Origin: Gnetum montanum
Lineage: Eukaryota; Streptophyta; Gnetopsida; Gnetales; Gnetaceae
DNA: 64,000 bases
Assembly: GCA_015680685.1 (NCBI GenBank)
Contig: MNCI01036322.1
Location: forward strand, 77,200-141,199
Reading direction: 5' to 3'
In this document: in pieces, positions 33,185 through 45,790 of the stretch
Layout of the letters: each line of letters opens with the position of its first letter
How positions within the stretch are numbered: the first letter of the stretch is position 1
Notes under the pieces: model-generated
What the model was told of the DNA's origin: nothing
What the model saw: only the letters and a program-made list of their open reading frames with translations
Database searches by the model: none
Translations under genes and position numbers: made by a program

Positions 33185-34878
33185 AAAGATGTTCAAAACT
33201 TAAGAACATGGGTTAGTAATCATATAAATATAACCATACTACTCTCTCCTCCTTTTTAAATAACAATAAACATGATAAAGGACACACAAAAAAAAGATAG
33301 ATCAATAAGTTTTAGATAATATTCAAAATCAAACATCATGAAATAATCCAAAAAATATATATAATGAAGTAAGAGAATCAATTTTTCAGTATCAAGTTTC
33401 ATGAAGAGGTGTTCCTAATTTATCAAGAACTAATCCAAGTCTTCCAAGTGACATTCAACTTTGAAGCATGAAGTGAAGTGTAAACGTTGAAGAGCAAGTA
33501 ACCTATTTCTAAAAGAATAAGTCATTAGTAGTGCATGGTTCTTTTAATAGTCAAATATTCTCCATCTTGTTAACTATTAGCAAAAGAGAGCATATCTGTA
33601 TAATAAGGAGAATATAGCAATTTCCAACATGAAATTAGCCATGCCAAATACTAAATTCTACATCGCAAGGTAAACTATTCAATGGATGATTCAATCAAAA
33701 TTGCAAATACCTTTAAAAATGATCATGATCTTGCTCATAACATCAACTAGTTAATTTACAAAAAAAATGTACTTCTTGCTTCAGGTTTTCATTGAATATT
33801 AAATAGGCAGGCTATTAGTTCAAAAACAATGAGGACCAACAACACAAATTGGTGCTAAAGACCAAAGATAAATCATGGAGGAACAATAAGTCTATCTATT
33901 TGAAACAATTGTTTTATGGAAACATGAATTTCTAGATTCACTCAAAAAGACATAAATAATAGAATATTAGAGCTATGAGAGAAACATGTATATTTTGATT
34001 TTTGTATAAGGCAATACAACAAACACAATCATTCAAGATTTTGTCATTCCAAGAAAAAGAAAAATCTCTTGAAGTAATTTTCTTGCTCATTGTTTCTTGG
34101 CCAAGGTCTCTAAAGACTCTTACATTGGTGGCCTCCAAGATGATTGAGGAGTAGGCTTCCCCTACACATGTTACTTATCTTGGACCTTTAAGATAGACAT
34201 GCAAATATCACAAAGAAACACTATAACTATTGGTCAACATTAAGCCCAATTGTGGAGATGTAGGTCTTCAATCAACAATATTGATAGAATTTTTAGAGGT
34301 TTGTCTTATCTTATAAATGGAAAAACATCCCAAAGGCTATGAGCATAGAAATAGATCATCACAAGAATTTTAAATTAAGTAAGATTGAAAGCAAACTAAG
34401 AAATCATTACAAGTTCTATAGTAGAAATCTTCACAACACCAACTATATCAATATCATGATTGAATGTAAGATATGCTTTAGACACTTATTCCTCCATTTT
34501 TCTGATCTAGATAAGACAAATAATTTTGGACTTATCAAAAACTATATTTATTAACTAAAAAGAAAAACGATGGAAAAATTACCTTGACTTACTGTACTTG
34601 TTAAAAGGAGGAGAAGATTAATGGAGTTTGAGATGAGGTCCCCTATCATGAAGTACCTCCTCATCCTTAGGTTCTCTTTCATTAGATTGTGTATGTGGTG
34701 TCTCTATTTTTTCATGCTCCTTATGATAGAACCTTTGATCACCTATTGCATCACTTTTAATTCTCCACCTCTCTTCATTCTCACTTATTGGTACCTGCTC
34801 AATTTCCTTACCAAAGCCTTTTTGACAAAACCAAGCATTAATCTTATTTTGATCATCATAAGTATACGTAAGAGTTTT
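33185..34878 (-). other. Copia interior remnant without recognised pol motifs
   Basis: About 1.7 kb where integrase, reverse transcriptase and RNase H would be expected, with AT-rich sequence and no recognisable catalytic motif. The plus-strand frame 34621-34908 is a shadow of a Glu/Lys/His-rich minus-strand stretch continuous with gag. Confidence 0.55.
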
Positions 34879-36338
34879 TTAACAACCATAATTCTTACAC
34901 ACAAATAAAGTATTATCCTCATGATCAAAATTATCAAACCTTACTATGCTTGAGCTTGAGCTTGAATTTTCATGTGTTGGTTCCTCTAAATTCTTTGGTT
35001 GATTTTCAAAAGTCTCCTTTTCTTGAACCTTGCTACAATCCTTATTAAGAAAGGTTAGTGGTTGACTTTCATCTTTTAAGTTTGAGATCTCTTCTTTCAT
35101 TTTAGCATGAATAGCATCTAATTTATAAAGTAATAATTTTTTTGCCTTCCTAATCAAATGATGCAAAAGAAAAATTTCTTCTTTAAATTCACTATACCTC
35201 TTGTCATACTTACCATCTTGTTCAACCATATGTGAGGAATCTGTAAGAGCTATGCATATGAGATGTGAATATTTGGAAGAATTGCATGCTTCTTCTTCAC
35301 TTTGCTCACCATTATCCCAACTTGTATGAAATTTTTTCTTTTTTGGTTTCTCATCATTGGATCTATTCTTTGGCTGAACCTTGTTATTGTTTGGATCACT
35401 AGGATATTCAAAGGTCATATGACCTCTTCCTCTATAAATCCAACATTCTATAGAAGAGAAATCTAGATTTGAAACATTTAAAAAACTTTTACCTCTATCT
35501 CTACCTCTAAAAAGATTGGATCTTTACTGAGATGTTGCCTTGTTTCTTCTTATAAGTAATCATTGTAGTTTTCTTGAGAGAAGGGCAATCTTATCTTTAC
35601 TAACCTCACCATGCTCATTTAACTCCTTCTCCTTGGAGGAAATATTTAGAGAAATAGGTCTTTCATAGATTACTCCTTCACTTATGATGCTCATTTTCTA
35701 AGTAATGAAAGTGCTTTAATGCTCTTCAAATTTTAGTGATGAGAAGTTTTTGATTTCCTTCATAGTAGTAGCCTTTAGTCTAAACTCTAGTTATAGAGTT
35801 CTAATCATTTTTATAATGACATCCCTTTCAAGTAAATCCTTTCCTATTACTCTAATAGCTACAACAAGATCATTAGATCTAGAGAAATAATCCTTTATTT
35901 TCTCACCTTCTCTCATTTTGAGTTTATCATAGTCATTTTGTAAAACTAATAATTTTTATTACTTAACAATAGATGTTCCCTTATAAGTAGCTTTCAAAGT
36001 TTGCTAATTTTTTTGGTTGTTTTACATCCTGCTACTCTATTAAATTCAAATATATTAAATGCATAATATAAACAATTTTTTGCTTCTGAATCAAACATAA
36101 ACTTATCCTTTTCCTCTTGTATCCATTTTTTGTTAGGCTTGATGATGTTGATGGAGTTGTCAACAAGTAGAGTGTAACTATCAAGGATTGACTTCCAAAC
36201 TTCAAATTCCATGGATTTGAAGAAGTCTTGCATTCTAGCTTTTCAATAGGTGAAGTCGAATTCGTTGAACATGGATGGCTTTGTGTAAGATGTCCCCTCC
36301 ATTTTTCACTATTGAAGTTAATGCTTATAGAGAAGAGT
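34879..36338 (-). pseudogene. Copia gag relic (UBN2-type capsid and CCHC region)
   Basis: The N-terminal half (36233-35994) reads FEVWKSILDSYTLLVD, then W-x-EEKDKFMFDSEAKNCLYYAF and EFNRVAGCKTTKKI. These residues are typical of the copia gag family (W-x3-M/I..., S-x-A-x-NCL-x-YA-L, F-x-R-V-x-CKTAKEIW). The central part runs with stops through 35990-35420. A decayed zinc knuckle (CWIYRGRGHMTFEYPS) lies near 35430-35385 (GHMTF retained). The last open part, 35418-34879, has 179 residues, Lys/Glu-rich with a Ser run. Not functional. Confidence 0.8.
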
Positions 36339-36355
36339 ACCAAGCTCCAATACCA
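36339..36355 (-). other. Copia primer-binding site (initiator tRNA-Met)
   Basis: Minus strand TGGTATTGGAGCTTGGT aligns with TGGTATCAGAGCCAGGT, complementary to the plant initiator tRNA-Met 3' end, with 13 of 17 identical. It lies two bases from the 5' LTR. Confidence 0.85.
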
Positions 36356-36357
36356 CT

Positions 36358-37606
36358 TGTGGATCATTGAAGTTAGAAGGGGGGAAGGGGGAATGAATAA
36401 ATTTTCCAAATTAAAATTTGTAAAACAAAAGAACACACATCAAATTTAATGTGGTTCCCTAGCTTAGGTAGTCCACACTCGGAGGGTAGATTGCTAGCAC
36501 ATTTCTCAACTTTGTTGCTCTCAAAATGTGGTTGAGTGATCCACACCTTGTACAATCTTCAAGGCCCACACTAGAGTGTTATGTCGCAACACCAGCCACT
36601 CAACCCCGCAGGTCCTATTAGGCTTAGAATATGATTTCAAGGCTTCCACAACCTTTACAACCTTAAGCTCTACTTCGAAGTGTTGTACCATAGCACCAAA
36701 AACTCAATCTCACAGGATACTAACAAGCTCAAGAAAGATTAACCCCACAAGGCAACAAGAGAGAATAATTACAAGGGATGAATGTAACTTAGTTTGTTGA
36801 TCCTTGTACATTGAGGTATAACAAACTTTATAATGAACAAATGATGATACATTGAAGAGCAACAGAAATTACAATCATAAATAAATGATTTGATAATGAT
36901 TGTACATAAGCTAGCATATTTCCCAATGTATGTGATGTCTACTTATAGTTGTTATGTTTCTAAATCCACCTTGGAACTCACGCAATGGCTAGGAAATGAT
37001 TACTAATGGTTATTGAAGACACCTTCTACATGCCTAAGAAATAATTCTGTATTTTCTTTTAATTCTATAAAGATGTCTTTGTTTGGGAAAGACATATTTC
37101 TAAAATCTCCATTCTAGGAGACATCTTCCTCTAATGAAAGACATCTTTCTAGAACTTACCTTCATTCTCTGAAGACATCTTTGCCTAGTGAAAGATGTCT
37201 CTGCCTAATGAAAGACATCTATTGTTTCTTGAAGATGTTTTTACCTATGTTCACTCCAATTCTACCAAGACATCTACTATTTCCCATAGACCTCTTTCTT
37301 CAACTTTCTTTATCCTTTGAATTCATCATTCCCTATCCACATCCTTGATCTTTCACATGATTTGATAATGACAAATTTTCTTGTACAGTATCTGGTCTTT
37401 GTTGATATTCTTTGGAATTCTCACATGTTCATTTGAGACCTTGTGAATGACCTTCTCCTTTATGCTTCATTTCTTGTTTTCTATGTAGTTTTTAGCTCAT
37501 CTTGGTTTTCAATGTATGTAGTCCCTACAAACACAATAACCACACAACCATGCAAAAAACCTTTAACTCCATTATACTTAATGTTTTGACACACCAAAAG
37601 GTTACA
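36358..37606 (-). repeat. Copia 5' LTR
   Basis: Direct repeat of 31919-33168, 1249 bp versus 1250 bp. Own-strand ends are TGTAACC and CCACA. The copies differ at scattered sites, so this insertion is not recent either. Confidence 0.85.
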
Positions 37607-37611
37607 AATTG

Positions 37612-38979
37612 TCCAAAAACCTATAGAACTATTGTAGGTGTAGGCTAATGAATGCTATAGGACTATGCCTCTTGCTCTATAGAAGGAGTTTATTCTATGT
37701 CTTGTCCTCATCCTTTAGTTGTTTTCTTCCTTGGTTGTGATGGTTTTCCAACTTCAAGTCTCTTTGGTAGCATCTGCAATCATAAATCTTAAGATTATTC
37801 AACTATTCCAGAAAAAATTCCAAATAGTTCATAGCACTTCATCAGATATTGGGTTTTGATCAAAATCATTTTCTATAATCAATTTTATTTTTCATTAAAA
37901 TTACAAAGCTAGAAAAATTTGTTACTCAAACAAAATTCTTTCTAAGAAAAACCCTTAATTGAATAACTTCTAGCAACTAGAAACAAGTTTACCTTGAACT
38001 ATTATTTAAAACATATTCAAATAGTCATTTGGAAAGAAAATCTTATATTAGATTAGAATGTGATTATCTCTTTATTTTTCTTACCTTTAGTTGTTCTTTC
38101 AAGCATTATAAAAATTTAGAAAATTTCACAAAAACTACATCCAATGCTCTCCTCCATGATTGAGTTGGTCACTCCATGATCAAAAGGACTCAAGAATGAT
38201 GCAAATTGTATGTGCAATGAGGAAGATATGAAACTCTAAAGTTTGGAATTTAGAAAAATAGCATGAACTCCCTATGCATAGAATGAGGAAATGAAAAATT
38301 TTCTTAACAGTGTATGCATATATATAGATTTTTATAAGGTTGATATCATAATTGAGACATCATTGATGAGATATCTCAAGGGATCATATATCATGTCTAC
38401 AATATCATTGTTGAAATTTTCAAAATTTTTTGCAAAATGTAATAGAAAAATTGAATGAAATTAATAATTTGAAAGGTTTAAAGATGATCAAAAGGGTTCT
38501 TGATTATAGATGATGTTTAGAATATAATAATTTGTCATCAAAATTATGTAAAACAACGTGTTTGGACAAGGTAAGTCAAGGAAGCATTTAGGACATAGTT
38601 TGATCAAAATTGCTAAACTTATGGATGAAAATGAATATGTAGGAAAATAACAATGATTGTTTGAGTATTTAGAACATACAAGATGATGTGAAATTGATCA
38701 TCAAATATAAAGCACAAGATGTAAACATGTGGATCCTCTCCAAAGTAGGCTCTTGCCTTTAATGCCCTTGTATAACGATACCTACAAGCATCTATGGGCA
38801 CTCAAGGAGTTGATTGTAAATCATACCTATTTTCCAAAACACACATGGTATTATTGCTCCAATAAGAAAATAACACTATATTATACAAAATCATCAAATT
38901 GTAATTACATATAATAGTGAGGTGAAATGATAGTAGTAAGGATTACAAAAAATGGGACATGAGATGTCTTATGATAAGC
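37612..38979 (-). other. E3 interior right of the copia element: start of the accessory frame and noncoding block
   Basis: 37640-37800 aligns with 50230-50380 of E4 (pattern AATGAATGCTATAGGACTATGCC...CTTGCTCTATAGAAGGAG), so the accessory frame began here. 37860-38700 shows no coding. At 38731-38830 lies the conserved block (TGGATCCTCTCCAAAGTAGG, CTTTAATGCCCTTG). The frame 38729-38914 plus is chance. Confidence 0.55.
38731..38830 (-). repeat. Conserved noncoding block, E3 copy
   Basis: GGATCCTCTCCAAAGTAGG, an imperfect palindrome (AGGC-TCTT-GCCT), TAATGCCCTTGT and ATCTATGGGCACTCAAGGAG. Same order as the copies at 20660, 51288 and 54515. Confidence 0.6.
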
Positions 38980-40560
38980 ATAATGAATTCTATGTGTAAT
39001 TCATGGTTAAAATGATCATTATCCTTCCTTTCCTTATTTCTATTGCAATCTTGTTTGATTCTTTCCTCTACTATCTTGAGTGATCTAACAAATTTCTCAT
39101 CCACAAAATCCCATATTTTCTTTACCTTTGTTGTGATATCATTTATCGATTTTTAAATAGGTAGAGTTTTCCCCTAGATTGCATCTTCTAATGTTTCTTA
39201 TTCCTTTGTTTTGAATATCCTCACATCTCTTTTTCTGATAGCTAGGTCTCTATTATATTATATTCCTTGGCTGATTCTCTTTTTCATGTCTCCCTTTCTT
39301 CTTTCATCACCTAGTTTATTAACTTTTGGGTTCAATTAGTTTTCATCTCAAATAGTCTTCCTTGGACATATACTTCAAGGATTTCTCTCGTTTTATTTCT
39401 TAGCCCATTGATGATGTGTTGTAGTTGTTCCTATTAAGTAAATCCATGGCTTGGACATTTATATAGTAATGAGTAGTATCTACCCATTATTTCATCAAGG
39501 GATTCATATATCCCTTAATTCCATGCTTAGATCTATTTTTGTAAGTTTGATAATCTAGAATAAGTTTGATATTTGTGATTAAAGAGATCTAACATGGTAC
39601 TACATATTTGGATTGATTCTAGTTTTAAGAATTTGTACTAGCTCTCTGCTTCCTTTGTGAGTGTTATGAAAAATAACTTTAATTTTTGCCAATTATTCTC
39701 TATATTTTATGGCACATAGGCATCATGGAAGGCTTGGAGATGGTATTGTGGTTTTTCGTAATATTTGCCTTCAAACTTTGGAATATTGTTCATGTTGAGT
39801 TTCTTTATGTGACTATTCCTTAAATGCTTGGTATGAATGTACACTACTTATCTAATATTGTTCTAGTGGTGATCCCTCCCATGCTCATGATGCTCTCTTC
39901 TTTCACATTTACTCATTTCTTCTCTGTCTTCATTATCATCTTCTTGTACATAAAGATGTTTTCTTCTATTTACATGTCTCTCATGATATCTTGTTCTTTT
40001 CCTATCATGATCCCTTAGTCTTTGTTCCCTCTTATCAAAATCTATTGATGAGTGTGAGGAAGAGGATGGGGGAGTTGAAAAACAATGTCGACTGGTCCTT
40101 ATTCTATGACTTCTTGATTCATCTCTTTTGGATCTGTTAGTGGTTATAGGCCTTAAATTCCTCCTAAGTTTGAAGTTCTTCTAATTTCTTCTAAGGAATT
40201 CTACAAGAGCTAAATGTAGATTTATTTTTATAACATCTTCAATACATATTACTAATGTCCAAAAATAAGATCTATGAGTTTAATAGAACTTTTCAACTTG
40301 GGATGGAGCATATTCTTCTCCTTCAAGGACAACTCTCTATGGTGCTTGATTTGCTAAGTCATATCTTCTTACTTGAGACTTTTTTAGTTGATATGACCTG
40401 GTCATGTTTTTGATGACTTGATATCCTTCTTGTATGTCACCAAGATTCAATCTCATGAGGGCTTCTTGAAGCATTGATGGTGTTGAATGTTCAGGTGGTA
40501 AGACAATATTGCCCTGTAAGTCTCTCAATTTAATTTTTTCATCCTAGTGGAAAATGAATG
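38980..40560 (-). pseudogene. E3 gag relic
   Basis: From the 5' side: LRDLQGNIVLPPEHS (40530-40480; E5 has GLQGNIVLPPDRA at the equivalent place), a basic Arg/His/Asp-rich section (40130-39850), then the capsid start NMNNIPKFEGKYYEKPQYH near 39800. Next come LQAFHDAY, NNWQKLKLFF, LFNHKYQTYSRLSNLQ, a PSHGFT block near 39450 and YVQGRLFEM near 39370. Order and spacing match E1 and E5. Numerous stops and small frame shifts. No zinc knuckle is visible further downstream. Confidence 0.75.
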
Positions 40561-40777
40561 TAAACTCTAGATAATAAGGGTTAGTATTAGCATATGAAAT
40601 TCTTGTTTGCATTGATGCACACCAATCTTCTTAATTGTAATCTTTATCATAACTTTCATTAAGATTGATAAGTGTGTGCATGTTTTGAAAAATTATTTGA
40701 AGTATGAAAAATGTACTTTGTAATACTTGATACAACAAACTATGTAAAATCAATTAATTAACAAACATTAATACATC

Positions 40778-40793
40778 ATTTACCTCAGTGCCA
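40778..40793 (-). other. Primer-binding site of E3, damaged
   Basis: Minus strand reads TGGCACTGAGGTA directly after one base from the LTR. It starts like the tRNA-Asp site of the siblings but seems to lack about five internal bases (the TTGCC part). Assignment rests on position and on the first residues. Confidence 0.5.
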
Positions 40794-40794
40794 A

Positions 40795-41651
40795 TGATGA
40801 GCTACTACGTATTCCAACACATAATCATATAAGTCACAATTGTTCACATGTAATCAAATCATAATCCATGGATAAACAATGTAAGTGAACTAGTGATTTG
40901 AGAGTAAGTTTGTGATCATTATCTTCCCACTTAGAGTTAGCCAAGTGTAAAAGTATGGTTTAACTCATAGTAAGATATATGATAAACTAATATTGTTGGC
41001 TCTTAAAAATACTAAGTGTAAACATGATGAAAATGATTCTAGATTTTAATTCTAAGTACAATGAAATTGCAAAGCTATTCTATCCTATGGCGATAAGTAT
41101 GTATTTATGGTTTTTTGTACACATCATGGGATGATGTAACTATTACTAGGATTACCAAGTAACTTTACTATTAGGTGAATTAAGAAAAGTCACTATTGGG
41201 TTACCAAAACATTACATTTTATGCACGAAACTAGTCATACTTATTTTGCCTTACTAATAAGCATTGAAATAGTAAATGACTTAGTAAAAGTAGGCATTAT
41301 AGAAAAATAAATCTATTCTAAGTAATATGCTACAATGATGAAGAACAATCTCAATCTTTATTTTTGTTCATGAATAGTATCCTAGAATAATCCACTTGAA
41401 TACAAATTTGTACAATTATAATTCACCATACTATAGGCATTCACACTAACTCTAACTTCAAAAAACTAAATTATAAGAATTTTGCTAAGTATTAGGTAAA
41501 ATCTTATTTTTGATATGATGGTAGGTTGGTATTTATAAGCATGACCATGGCCCACTACATCATATCTATGATGACGTATGTAGATCTACAATATTACATC
41601 TACAACATCATAGATACAATATCATAGTCTTTAGCATAAAATGTTTCACCA
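40795..41651 (-). repeat. E3 5' LTR
   Basis: 857 bp. Plus-strand ends are TGATGAGCTACTACGTATTCC and GTTTCACCA, and CTATC follows at 41652-41656. Alignable with 27654-28527 throughout, including CTTCCCACTTAGAGTTAGCCA, ATCAAACCTT-like and ATTACTAGGATTACCAAGTAACTTTACTA blocks. Confidence 0.85.
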
Positions 41652-41656
41652 CTATC

Positions 41657-41904
41657 TTACACTTGTTGAGCTTGAGGGTTCAATACCAAGTACACCTTTT
41701 TCATTGGAATCTCTTCCTTATGTAATCATAACATCTAAGATGGTTTTACCTTTCATGAAACATTTCTATCTTTCAAATTTTTAGAGAGTACTTTACTTCA
41801 CTTATTTAGCTTGTCGATATCAACTTTTAACCTTGAGATTTCTCTTTTGAGTTCTACTTCTTTCTCCTTAACTCCATATACATCCTAATGACTGAGTCTT
41901 AGCT
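41657..41904. other. Unique stretch between E3 and the tandem array
   Basis: About 250 bp, T-rich, no assigned feature. Confidence 0.4.
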
Positions 41905-43562
41905 AGAGCTATATCGACTGGTAGAAGAAATAGAAAAAATAGTAGTAGTGATAGAAATATCACTGCTGCTCTTAGATTTAGAACTCAAACAAACTCATTA
42001 GTGCCCAACAAGAATACCTTAATCAAGCATGGAGTCTAGAACATAAAAAGTTCTAAAGTCCATCTTCAATTAGCAATTGCAAAGAAAGCAGAGGTTTTAT
42101 GTGTTAAAACTTTTTACGGATCATGTGTAGTAGCTAAAGAGAGTTGGCAGAGGAAAAAAATGTAGAAAAGGTAAAGAAGCTATAAAACATGGAAGAAGAT
42201 GCTAAACATGAACTACAAGGTAGAAATGATAGACATCAGAAGCAACATGAAGAACTTTTAGAGAATTTCACCCCTCATGAGTGTGCCTTTGATGTTGTAT
42301 GTATCCCAAAAACAAAGATGGTGGTAGATAATTTATAACAAGAATATGATCCTTTCTAAAAGCAAATACTGGGAATATCATGGAAGAAAAAATTTAGTCA
42401 ATACTTTTTAGAAAAAGAAGAGTGGATACATGTTGGAAACAAAAAAAGAGTGGGAACATGTTGTAAAGAAAAAATGGTAATCCTTACATTTGAAAGTATA
42501 AGGATGGGCCAATAATCTAAAGATCAAAAAGTTTGAACATCAAAATTGAATCTAATACAACATCAAGAGCCTCATAGTTTAAAACTTTTTTTAACAAAAA
42601 TAGCCTAGAAGAGAGCAACTCTATATGAAGTAGAAACTTTGGATAACATCTTTTTATCAACTACATGTTCTCTGTCATGACTTGGACACACATAGTTTAG
42701 TCTTAAAGTGTTTGAACATTAATTAACTATGCCATTTTGATGAAGCTAGAGTTAGATCGACTAGAAAAAGTAGAGGAAGAAATAGTAGTAATAGTAGAAT
42801 TATCACTATTACTCTTGTATTTAGAACTCAAACAAAGTCATGGATGCCTAACAAGATGATATTAATTAAGCATGGAGTCTAGAACATGAAAATTTCTAAA
42901 CTCCATCTTTAACTTGTAATCATGAAGATAGAAGACATTTTATGGGTCAAAAATTTTATGTAAATCACATGTAGTAGCTAAAGAGAGTTGGTAGAAATCA
43001 AACAAAATGTAGAAAAAGCAAAGAAACTACAAAACATGGAAGAAGATGCTAACCATGAACTATAAATAAGGAAAAATGATAAACATTGAAAGCAACATGA
43101 AGTGCTTTTGAATAATTTCACTACTCATGAATGTACCTTTGATGCTGGATGCATGCCAAAAGTAGGGATAGAAGTAGATAATTTATAGGTAGAACATGGT
43201 TCTTCCTAAAAGAAAATAGTGGGCACATATTGAAAAGAAAAATAACAATAGGTACATGTTGAAAAGAAGAAAATGAAAACCCTCATATTTGTAGGTATGA
43301 GGGTGGATCAATAGTCAAAAGATCAAAACCAAATATGTTGCAACATTAGAACCCCTATTATTTAAAAATGTCTCCAACAAAAACAACCTAGAGGAGAGTA
43401 GCTTCATGTGAAATAAAAAATTTGCATATAATCATTTGATTAACTAGATGTTCTCTATCATGACTTAACCACATATAGTTTAGTCCAAAAGAATATAAAT
43501 GTTGGTGAACTATGTCATTCTAAAAATCCTAGAGCTAAAATGAATGGTAGAAGTAGCAGGAG

Positions 43563-44465
43563 GGATGAATCATCAGTTGGCTAGGTTATCGTATAAAACT
43601 TCAATGTTTTGGTTGGCTCTAATAATAGGGCTTTGATATTGGGTGCCCAACATTGGCTATCCAACATCGGAGCCTACAATGCGACATCAGGATTTTGATG
43701 TTGAGGGGTATGGATTAGCCTATAAATATAACACTTAGGTGCATGATTTGGACAATAGTTTTGCATTAGTTTTTCATAGTCTTTTCAATAGAGTAGTTGA
43801 AATCTTATAGTTTTATTTCATAATCTTACAGAGTAGTCAATGAGTGCCCATGGAGTGGATCTAAGTCAATTGTATGGAGTATTATTCAAGTGACAATGTA
43901 CCTAGACATATTCCATGAATGATACTAAGATCGAGATTGATTCTTATTCATTGTAGTCCTTAGATTAGATTTACTTTCCATGCAATTTACTTTTCATGTA
44001 CTTAGTTAGTATTTATATTATAATGCATGTTAATTAATTAGCACATAAGTATGATCGCTTCAAGCATGCGTATGACTCTTGGTAATCCTAGTAATGCTTA
44101 ATGTTTAGTAATCCAATGGCAGTATATGTGTTCAAGATGTTCATAGGAAGTGGGATCAGATACTTATGTTAGGGTAGTTGATTATTAATTAGCAGTTAGA
44201 TTAGTTGAATTAATTATAAATTAAGTTTCAACCCATTGTTAATCGTAGAATAATAAAATATAAAATAATAAAAATCATATGCCTCACTCTTGACTAAACC
44301 ATATGTGACAAAGCTACCAGTAGTCCAAGGGGGAAGATAGCAAACTACGATCAAGGCATAGTGATCTAGATGCCACAACTAGTCCCATCCATGGAATTCA
44401 ACCAGATCATGTGTGAATGCTTATGATTTGTATAGTTGGGCATAGGGGTACCTTTCCGCTCATCA
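43563..44465 (+). repeat. Solo LTR inside the tandem array
   Basis: About 903 bp, closest to the E1 LTRs: AATCATCAGTTGGC start, GCCTATAAATATAACACTTAGG (TATA box), TTTTGCATTAGTTTTTCATAG, and GTACCTTTCCGCTCATCA end. The first base is G instead of T. Flanks AGGAG (43558-43562) and TGGAG (44466-44470) fit a 5-bp target duplication with one change, and the array unit reads through when the LTR is removed. Confidence 0.85.
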
Positions 44466-45654
44466 TGGAGAAATAACATTAACAAAAGAAATACCATTCA
44501 TACTTTTAGATCTAAAACTTAAAAATCATGCATGCCCAGCAAAACGACCTTAATCGAACATTAATTCTAGAACCTAAAAGGTTCTAAACTCTATCTTCAA
44601 TTGGAAATTGTAAAGAGAAAAAACTTTTTATGGATTAAAAATCTTATACAAATCATGTGCAATAGCTCAAGAGAGTTTGTGGAGACCAAAATAAATGCAA
44701 AAAAGGAAAATAAACTGCAAAATACGATAGAATATGTTGAACATGAACTACAAATGAGGTAGACATGGTAGACATTAGAAGCAGCACAAAGCACTTTTGG
44801 GGAATTTCATCTCTCATCATTATGCCTTTGATATTGAATGCATGCCAAAACTAGGGATGACAAAAGATAATTTATAGAAATAACATGATCTTTTTGGAAA
44901 GAAAATAGTGGCTACATGTTGGAAACAAAAAAATGGTAACCCTCAAATTTTTTATAAGGGAAAGCTAATACTCTGAACATCATAAATGAATTTGCTAGAA
45001 CATCGAGAATCTCCATAGTTTAAAAATTTATTTAACAAAAATAATTGGGATGAGAATAGCTTCATGTGTAGTAGAAACTTTAAATAGCACCATTCAATCA
45101 ATTGGATGTTTTTCATCATGATTTGGATGTATACAGTTTAGTCTAGAATAGTCTGAATGTTGATGAACTATGTCATTTTGATGATGCTAAAGATAGATTG
45201 GCTGGTAGAAGTAGTAGGAGAAATAGTAATAATGATAGAATTATCACTTCTGCTCTTAGATCTAGAACTCAAAAAAAAATCATAGGTGCCTAACAATAAG
45301 ATCTTAATCAAGCATGAAGTATAGAACCCAAAAGGTTCTAAACTCCATCTTTAGCTAGTAATTGTGAAGAGAGAAGTAATTTTATGAGTTCAAAATTTTA
45401 TGCAAATCACATGCAACAACTAAACAGAGTTAGCAGAGACCAAAAAAAAATGCAAAAAATGCATTAAAATTGCAAAATATGAAAGAAGATGTTAAACATA
45501 AACTATAAATGAGGTAGAAATGACACACATTAGAAACAACATGAAGCACTTTTAGGAAATTTTACTCATAATCAATGTTCCTTTGATGTTGGAAGCATGC
45601 CAAAAATAGGGATAGTAGAAGATCATTTATAGGAAGAACATGATTCCTTTTAAA

Positions 45655-45790
45655 AGAAAATAGTTGACACATGTTGTAAAGAAAAAAAATAGTAGGTACA
45701 TGTTGGAAAGGAAAAAAAAAGAAATGGTTACATGTTGGAATGAAAAAATAGTGAACACATGTTGGAAAGAAAAAAATGGTAACCCTTACA
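45655..45790. repeat. Minisatellite within the last array unit
   Basis: Four to five degenerate units of about 30 bp: ACATGTTG(G/T)AA(A/T)G followed by an A-run and AATAGT or AATGGT. Other array units have one or two of these at the equivalent place, so it expanded locally. The plus frame 45664-45885 is a product of the repeat. Confidence 0.7.

Larger units (their letters stand above)
31919..37606 (-). mobile_element. Ty1-copia element, pol deleted, nested in E3
   Basis: LTRs of about 1.25 kb lie at 31919-33168 (3') and 36358-37606 (5'), bounded by AATTA (31914-31918) and AATTG (37607-37611), a target duplication with one transition. The primer-binding site (36339-36355) matches initiator tRNA-Met, and a polypurine tract abuts the 3' LTR. 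A copia-type gag relic occupies 36338-34879. Only about 3.2 kb separates the LTRs, and protease, integrase and reverse transcriptase are not visible, so it is an internally deleted derivative. It sits inside the E3 accessory frame and is therefore younger than E3. Confidence 0.85.
27654..41651 (-). mobile_element. E3: minus-strand LTR element with two nested insertions
   Basis: The 3' LTR is 27654-28527 and the 5' LTR 40795-41651, with CTATC duplicated on both sides. Removing the nested solo LTR (29799-30627) and the nested copia element (31919-37606) leaves about 7.5 kb. In minus orientation it carries a gag relic (40550-38980), the conserved noncoding block (about 38830-38730), then an accessory frame (relics at 37612-37800, 31913-30628 and 29798-28660). 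No polymerase or integrase of its own is visible. All coding is decayed. Overall layout equals that of E4 without its insertion. Confidence 0.85.

Noticed and set aside
43681-43722. TATA box and promoter driving a gene in the tandem array
   Set aside because: The TATA box belongs to the solo LTR at 43563-44465, and no gene follows.
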